DNA from: Diplonema papillatum | Taxonomy: Eukaryota > Euglenozoa > Diplonemea > Diplonemida > Diplonemidae | NCBI GenBank assembly: GCA_030068145.1 | Contig: JAPJBO010000028.1 | Location: 372,001-436,000, forward strand | Direction of reading: 5' to 3' | Length of the DNA stretch: 64,000 nt | Shown: piece by piece, positions 53,265-62,200 of the stretch | Layout of the letters: each line of letters opens with the position of its first letter | Position numbering within the stretch: the first letter of the stretch is position 1 | Notes under the pieces: generated by a model | What the model was told of the DNA's origin: nothing | The model's database searches: none | What the model saw: only the letters and a program-made list of their open reading frames with translations | Position numbers and translations under genes: made by a program

Positions 53265-53272
53265 CTAAGCCT

Positions 53273-56200
53273 TCAATGTAACTTCCATAAGTACCCTCGC
53301 CACAGCCTAAGGGGGGGGGGAAGGTGCTGGGTGAAACAATCGCAGACCTCGTGTTCGGCGTGCCGAGGCTCGTCGAAGACGAGCTGCGGCGCTTCGTCTT
53401 CGTCGAACTCCCGCGCTCGGAAGTCCGTGTCGATGTCAACGCAGTGCTTGATGGCGTACAGGAGCTTTTCCCGCATGACCTCAACCGTGCTGTAGTCTGG
53501 CAGCTCGAGCGCGAAAAAGCACGTCGCCGCCTTCGGCAGGTACGTGTCCGGAGGCCCCTTGCAGAAGAGAGGCATGACACGCAGCTTAACGGGGAGCCGC
53601 TCCCTCCCTGCCACGAACCGGAGGAACGCGCGCCTGTCAGCCGCCGTGATTTCTTCGAGGACCTGCCAGAGAAAGAGCACCCTGCGGTCCGTCTTGGTGA
53701 GGCCGTCGAGCGTCGTCCAGTCGGAAAGCTCGCGGACGGTGAAGTCTGCCTTCCCGCAGACCTTCGCCTCGAGCTCTCCCCCCGTGATCAGGTGGAAAAC
53801 GAACTCCGGTATCGTCCTGCACAACCCCTTCCGGATTGCGTCGATCTGCAGCGACGATTCGTTCAGCCGAGCGGTGGAAACGAGGGAAGCGTACTCCGTC
53901 AGCCTGTCGTACGTCACGTTCACGTTCGACCCGTCATGGATCAGATCCAGCACCGCGCCGTCCGAAAGCTGCGTGGAAAACGTCTCCGTGGTGAACGTGC
54001 GGTTGTACATGTCCTCGGTGACACCGGTCGCGCTCAGAGACGCGAGGTTCTCGACGCATTGGTAGCAAAGCCGGTCGAACCCGTCCAGGTCCGCTGCCGC
54101 GACTGCCTGGCCGACGATCTTCTTCCACACGAACGGCGGAAGGTACAGCGACAGCGGCTCGTTGCTGCGGATCGCGCCGCCCATGAGCCTCCCGAGGAGG
54201 TCGAACATGCCCAGCATCAACGGCGTGCTCGCCGACGGCGCCGGCACGAAGCAGTCTCGGTGCGGACCGACGCCTGACCGCTGGTTCGGCGACGGAATGA
54301 ACAGCGGCGTCGCGTCCGACATCAGCTCCGCGCACATTTCGGTGATGTGCTCGCGGTAAGGCCCGCCGACGTCTTCTGCGCCTTCGCCGGTGAACGTCAC
54401 GGTCCAGAACCGCTGGTTCGTCTGGAAGACAGACGGCGGGAGCCCGCTTAAAAGCTCGTAGGTCTGCCCGTAGAGGCTCGAGCGCCCCGTGGCGTCTTGC
54501 TCCGGGTGCTGCCTGTGGCGGGCGGCCTTCCGGCGGTTGAGGGTGATGCGCATCGGGTCGGCGGGCGCGTTGGTGGCTTTGACGACGTTCTTGATGACGT
54601 TGTCGGCGACGCTCTTGAACAGCAGCCCGCGCAGCGGGAGGAGGGCGGACGCCACCGACGACGGCCGCGAGGCCATTTCGAAGTTGATGACCGGCATCAC
54701 CGAGCAGACGATCCGGTTGAACTTCTTCAGCACCGCGACTCGTTCAAGCAGCTCGGCCTCGTCGGCCGACGATATCGCCGGGAAGTCCTCCCAGAGCGGT
54801 GCGTCGGCGCCCTCCTTCGACAGGGTGACCTGGTGCAAATTCTTCCGCTGGGCCCGGCAGAGCTCGTTGATGAGCCCCACGAGCGCGACGTCTTTCGCGA
54901 ACCCCCAGTGCCGCCTCGTGCCCTGCTGCCGCTGCTCTTCGGCCCAGCCGGGGCCGGCGCTCGCGTAGAACGCTCCGATGCGTTCCAACCACGTGTCCGC
55001 GACGCCCAGAGCTCGGTAGTCGGCCGGTTGGTGCTTCAAAGGAGTTCCCCCGAAGTTGAACGTGCACCCGGTGTTCGCGCGAAGGGACGCGGCGGGCGAC
55101 AGCCCGTCTCCTACGGCGACGTCTTGGAACAGGAGGTGCTCCCCGAACTCGTCGGTGAGCGCCGCGCCGTTGAGGGAGAACGAGAGCGCCGCCGCCCCGC
55201 CGGCATCGTCGACCGCCAGGAAGCAGCCGACCACGTCGCCCGGGACCCATTTTTCCGAGCTCAGGGCGATCGGCTGGTTTCGGTGCCACTTATGCCTCCG
55301 GAACAAGTCGATGGCCCAACTCTGCTCGTCGTCGCCGACGCCGATACCCGACACGGGCTTCGAGCGGTAGCTATCGGTCACCCAGCCGATCTGCATCAGC
55401 CCGTGCGTGTTGATGACCACCTCGTAGTACCATCGCCCCTTCTGCACGCGGACGTTCGCTTTGACGGTGTAAAACGCGGTACCGGTGTTCCGGCATTCGA
55501 GCCCGTTGGACAGCACGCCGTCCGTTGCGATCAGCTCGACGTACTGCGGGCCGCTGCGGTGGGGCACGTTTTTGAAGTGGTCCGTCGAATCCCGGAAGTA
55601 CGGCGGCACCGGATGGTCGCGCAGCAGGCAGAAGCTGGTGTCGGTGAGGGCCCGGAGCTGGTCGAGGGGCAGAGCGTTTGAAAGGGAGAGCACGCTCGGC
55701 GGCATGGGCTGCATGCACCGGGGGGACCGCGCCATGTCGAACGGCGCGCCGCCCAGGTTCAAGCGGATGCCGTCCTTCGCGGACACCCACACCGACGGGC
55801 AGATGACGTGGTCGTCGGACGCGGCGAAGGACGAGGTGCCCAGCGCCTTGTCGGCCGCGAAAAACGAGACTTTTGATGCGTCGGTATCGACCTCGACGCC
55901 GATGGGCCGGCGCACGGAGTCGAACGGCGTCTGGCGGGCGGCGGGCTGGCCGCCGGCTGCGGAGACGAGCCCCGCGACGCTGTGCCACGACGCGAGGGGA
56001 TGCGGCCCCGCCGAGTCGCCCGTCTTCAGCGCAGACGCGCCGAAGGCGAAGATCCCGCGGGCCGTCAGCTGACACGCCTCGTAGTACCATTTCCCCGGCG
56101 GCAGCAGCGGCGAGCGCACGACGATCGTGAGGTTCGGCACCGCAGGCCACAGCGTCAGCCTCCCTTCCGCGTCGGTGTCAACCTTCAGGCTGTCGTCGGG

Positions 56201-59200
56201 AGCCGGTTCGCCGTCGATGTATGCGGCAATCAAACGGTGGGTCGGCGAGCGTCCGTCGCCGGCCAAATCGCGAGATTCATCCGCGCGCATCCTCTCCCAC
56301 GCCACCCCGGCGTCTTGGACAGCGAGGAACACCTCGGCGAGCGACTGCACGAACTTCGAGTGGACCACGCAGCCTCCATTCACCTCTTCGCGCCTGTACT
56401 GCCGCTCTAGCGCTCGCTTCAACGGGAATAAAGATGACGTGCACGGGGTTTGGTCCCCGGGCCACTGGCTCGGGTTGCAGACAAGCTGCCTGATCAGCGA
56501 AAGGGACAGCCTCCGGTGGTACGACAACGTCCGAGTCGCGACTACACTCAACGCGTGGAAGACGAGCAGGGGTTCGGGAACCGGGCGGCCGGAGCCGTTG
56601 CAGTGTGTCATCAGCTGCTCCAGCAGCGAGAGGCCGAGCTCGAGCGGGTGGAAGCCGTACTGCACGAGGATCTGCCCGGCGTGGCTCTTCAGCGAGGCGG
56701 CGCTCGCTTTGCACCGGAAGAAGAACCCTGGCAGGTTGACGGTCAGCGGGATCCACGGGCGCCCGGCGGTGGTCCTGCTGATGACCCGCTTGCACTCCGG
56801 GTCAGCCGCTATGATCAGCGCTTCCCGGCGGTCGAAACGCAGGGGCTTCGCCAAGACACGGTACTGCGTGACTCCAGGGACCCCGAAGGAACGGGTGACC
56901 CCTGGGGTGAGGTGTCGAACGACGAACTTCGGGAGTTGCTCGGTGAGGGTGAGGCAGTCGTTGAGGAGGACCAGTGGGGCGTTGGATTGGTCGTCGGTTT
57001 GCTGGAGCATCCGCGGGATGTGCGACTTGATGACCTGGACGGCGCTGGACTGCCCGCTGTCGGTGAGCACCCGGAGAAGGTCGCACAGAGCGGATATACT
57101 GCCGAAGTGGTCGGCGGACATGGGGACGTCGTCGGGCCAGTTTGCGATGGTTTGGACGACCAACGCGCGCGCGTACAGGCAACCGACCACCCCTTGCGCC
57201 TCGATCAGCTCCGGCCAGAACTCTTCCTTCGGAATCCGCCGCAACTCGGCCCAAAGAGACGCCCGGTCGACGCACGCGTGTGTTCCGTTTCGACTCGTTG
57301 CTATGGTGATCCCCTCGCAGTCGCCGTCGTTGAGGCTCGTCAGGTCAAGCTCTTCCTCGACCTCCAGCGCCGCTCCGCCCACCCACGACAGCTCTCCCCA
57401 GAGCTCCGCGGTGAGCCGCCCGAAGTCGTTGCCGACCAACGCGCTGCGGGCCAGGCGCCCCTCGCGCTCCCTGAACCGGAAGTGGCACACCAGCGCGTTC
57501 CCGCTGACCGCGGCGAAGCTCTCCTTAGCCAGCGCCTCGATCTTCCGGGCGGAGAGGGCGGCCTGCCAGATCCTGAAATTCTTCACGTCGCCCTTCATCC
57601 GCTGCTCGGCGCTGTCGACGCAGCCGCCGATGACCCACTCGCCCTGCGGAAACCGGATGGGCCCCGATGGGAACACGTCCTGCGAGGTGAAGCCGTCGCA
57701 ATGCAGGATCCACGACGCGCCGTCGTACACAGCCGCGACGTGGACCCAGCGGTTCACGACCTGCACGGGGAGGTGAACACGGACCATGTTCTTAGTCCCG
57801 TCACGCTCGATCCACCCTGCCGCTATCTGATACGGAGTCTCCAGCTGGATAGCCATCGCCGGGTCACCGTCGCCTGTGGACCGGTGGACGAGCATCTGCG
57901 GCGTCGAGTCGACGGAGGCGATTTTGAGGGTGAAGTCGATCGTGAGGGGGCCGGGGAACGACAGGCGCGGCGGCGCGCCGAGGGAGAGAATGCCGTTTGT
58001 GAAGCGCAGGCCGTGGGGGTGCGGCGTCACCGGCTTCGAAGGCTGCCGAGAGGCGTCTTGCGGGGCGTCGTCGTTGAACGGCGCGGGGGGGTACGAGTGG
58101 TGGAATGTATCAGACTCGTCGAGCGGGTCGTGGATGAATGATACAGCCTCGCAAGACGCGAGAGGAGGATTCGATTCGTCCAATGGATGCGGCGGAGGGT
58201 CTGCGTCTGACGGGCAGTAATCCGGAGACGTGTCGTCGTCGTATATCTGGTCTTCTTCTTCCTGTTCTTCCATCTCCTCGTCCTCCTCCCCGAGCCTGCT
58301 GCTGTTCGTTTCCTGCTCCCTCGCGCTGGCGGAACGCCCTGGGGTCACGCTGCCTTGATCCTGGCTGTCCTGCTGTTCATTCTCCGTTGCCACCCCTTCC
58401 GCAGCCAGCACCCTCCTTCCCCCCACTGGGCTCATCACCGGCGACCCGTGGAGGTGGGTGGACGCGAAGAAGCGCAACGGCGGGAACGGGCAGGCGGCTT
58501 CTTTGTCGAGAGCCTCGTCTTTTTCTTCGAAGAAGCCGACTTCCGCGAGGATGGTGTGCAGCATCAGCACCTTTTCCTCGACAGCCTCCAGGGGGAGCTC
58601 GCCTGGGGTGTGCTCCGTCGCTTTCCGGACGATGCTCGAAAGCAGGCCGGAGGTCACGAGCCACTTTAACGCAACCGGGTTCGATCGAACGTTTACCCAC
58701 GCAGCACGGATGACCATCATGGACACCGCAGACTGCGCGGCGCTGTCGAGGTTCTCGTCGAACAAGCTGAACGCTCGCGCGCGGGCGGGTGCCTGGGCGA
58801 CCGTCTGGGAGAGGAGCCGGCAGAGGGTCGTCCAGGGGTCCTTCTTGCCGTCGGGGCCCGCGTCCGCGGCGCGCTGCTGCTTCGTCTCAGCCGGCATCCG
58901 GTGCCAGTCGAACGGGTCGGGTAGGGAGATCGCGCTCAGCGACACCACCTTCGCCTCGTTCAGCGACCTGTTCACGATGTTCGCAAACCCGGTGTCGTAG
59001 TCCAGCCCGATGATGTGCGCACGCTCGCGGATGGCCTGGTCTTCGCTGCAATACTCGACGAGCGAGCCGACCCCGAGCTGCTCCCGAAGCCCTCCGACGA
59101 CTGCCAGCGCGGTGAGGAGGTATTGCGGGCCGAGTCGTTTCTCGAGGCTGTCTTCGAGCAGGGAGATGACGGACTCATGCCACGTCGGCGACCGGGCAAG

Positions 59201-62200
59201 CATCGCGAGGAGCCGGAGGGAGCCGCGGGCCGACGACACGCGCGGCGGCGCGGGCGCGTGGTCCTTCGTGAACGGGAGGCACCGCCCGGCAGACTGCATG
59301 AGCAGGTGCAGCGTGCTCTGCAGCCGCGCCTCGTCGCAGTCGCAGCCCGGCGGCGACAGCGACGCCGCCGCCTGCGCCGGCGGCAACCCCGGCAGGAAGA
59401 GGGACAGGACATTCAGCGCAGTGTGGCTCACGCTCGGGGGGAGGCTGTCGAGGCCCGCCGAACGGAGCAGGTGGTACGGGGTCTTCAGGGACACGAGGCT
59501 GTTGATCAGCTGGTCGGCTGTGTCTGGGTTGGTGTCCTGGCTCGCCCCGTGGATCACCGACGCGAGGAGGGCGCAGGACTGCGAGATTTGCGACGTTAAC
59601 GGCTCGATGTCGAGCACGACGTCCCAGAGCGCGACGCACCGCGCAATTTCGACGGTCGCGGTGGTGATTGCGGAGGACATGACGCGGCAGAGGGCGTCGT
59701 ACGGGTCGAGCGTCGACAGGATCAGCGGGCTTTCTATCTTGTCGAACGACCCGCCCAGCTTGTCACCGGCAGCCGAAGGATCGGCGGCAAACCGCATTCT
59801 CGGCGACTTGAGCGTCGTGCGGTGCACGGGCGAACAGACTTGGTCGAAGATCACGACGTCGTCTCCCGGCTCGTTCAGGGGGGCGGGGTGTCCTGTGGCG
59901 ACGCTGCCGGAGCTCGCGTTGAACGCGGCGTCGTGGGGCGGCTGCTGCGGCTGCGGGTGGGGGTCAGGCTGGGTCTGCTCGGCCGGCTTGCGCAGCGAGT
60001 CGCTCAGCTGCAGCGTGAGTGCGGCGGCCCGCAGGCTCAGCGACCGGAGGAGCTGCCACGCGAGGACTTTGACCTCGCTCTCCGCCTGCGCGGGGCTCGC
60101 GCCCGGCACCAGCGACACGTCGAACCGGAGCGGTTCCGCGCCGAAGTTGACGGACAGGGCGCCACGCGCGTCGATGCCGACGAGCGGCTTCACGTCGGCC
60201 GCAACAACATGCGCCCGGACCGGCAGCAGGCGGCCGTTGACCGTCCAAAACGCCTCCTTCGTCGCGGTCACCAGCCCGCACCCAACCGTGCAGCCGACGC
60301 CGAACGTCGGACCGAACGGCCGCCCCTTCCCCGTGCCTTGGAACAGCATCCCGTCGTCTCCGTGGTACGCCGAGGACCCATACCCCCAGCCCGGGTGCCG
60401 CGTCCGGTCGTAGTCCAACGGTCCGATACCGACTGCCACTGCCCCAAGGTCGGACAGTTCGTGGATTGTCACTTCGAAGTAGTACACCGGCGACTGCTTG
60501 CACAGCGTGAACGAACCCGCGTTCGTTTGCCACGCGATGTTTCCCGCGACGGCGCCGCGGAGGGAGGAGGGCGAAGGGCGGCACGTCGCTTTCAGGCAAT
60601 CAGGCGACAGCGTGATGCACGGCGGCGTGTCCTCTTCGAGGACCGCGTCGAAAGCCGACGAAGGAAGGCTCCTGGCCGGGTTGATATGAGACGGGATGGG
60701 GATGGATTCGAGCGACGTGCCAGGGGGGATGTATGAGTTCGTGGCGTGCCGGGATCCCCTTTTTGCAAGGTGCGGCGGCAGGATGCTGAGCAGCGTCGAC
60801 AGAAGGGGGAGCAGCTTGGACGAGACAAGGTACGCGATGTCCCCTGTTTGCCAAGGCACGGCCAGCAGCTGCATGAGGAGGATGGACACTTCTTCGTTGG
60901 CGGCTGTCTTCGGTGCGGAGGTTCCCCCCGGCGCAGGGTCTTGATCGCCGTTGCAGCTTGCCTCTTTCGCATTCTCGCCGTCGACGGCGCTCCCCGGCAG
61001 CAGCCCTTCGTCCGCCATTTTCCCCAGTTGACCGATGGCGTATTCGATTAGAGAATACATTGCGTTGGTCACTTTTCCTTGCACGACCGACCCTGCTGCC
61101 GCCAACCCGTCGAGGTGGTGGTGTCCGGTAGTCACTTTCACGGTGACGATCAAGCAGTCGAGCAGGCAGCAGTCGTCGGGACACGCCTGGATGAGCCTGA
61201 TCAAGTGTTCGAGGCCTTTCGCCCGCTGCCTTCCCCTCGCGCATCGCCGGTGGAGCAGCACGTCCACTTCGCCAGGCTCGAGGAGTGGTTCCATGACGAG
61301 GTTGATGACTTCGCCGACGATGTCCGGCTGTGCGTGGGCCACGTTCTGCTGGGGGTCGAGGTGCATCTGCGTGACCCGAAGCAGCTGCTGCAGGCTGCGG
61401 AGCGCTTTCCACGATAGAAAAAGCCGCTTCCAGTTGTTCACCTTCGACGACGACTCGGCGGCGCCCGCGGCGTAGCGGTCGACGGACGCCGGCGCGAGCA
61501 GCGTCCGCATCTCCATGTCCCTCGGTGTCGGCAAAAACCCGGCCGGCTCGAACCGGAGGAGGAGCAGCGCCCGCTGCTCTATCTTCAACAGCGCCGCGAG
61601 ACCCTGCACCTGCTTGAGCTCCATCAGCCGGGTGATCAGGCTCTCCACCTTCGAAAACGCGTAGACCAGCCCGACGGGGAGGGACGTCGCGTGGTTTTTG
61701 AGGCTGTGGAAGTCAGCCTGCGGGACCGTGTGGTAGAGCACCGCTGCATAGATGGTCCGCAAGGTGCGGTCGACGTCGACGGCCCGGGACAGCACGGCGG
61801 AGTTGATCTTGTTCGAGATGTGGTTACGTTTGAGGAGGTTCCACAGGTGGAGCCCGGCGTCGGTGCCTTGCGAGAACCCGTGGGACACCTGCGCCTTGCG
61901 CGACAGGTCGCGCCGCGTGCTCAGCCCCGCGCGCATCACCGGCGACGAAAACCAGGCGTCGTAGCCGGTCTCCGACGCCGGCTGCTGCCCGGAGGCCGCG
62001 ACGTGGCCCGCCGAGCGGACCATGACGTACATCAACGAGTGCTGGAGATCCGCCCACGTGTCGAGCGACGCCTTCTTCGAGCTGCTCACGCCCTTCCGGC
62101 CCTGCCGCGGCTGCAGAAAGGCGGGCATCAAGGGCTCCGCCTCCCCCGAGCAGGCGTGCGGCCTCGCCGCCGCACTGACTCCGGTCGACGGCCGCGACTG

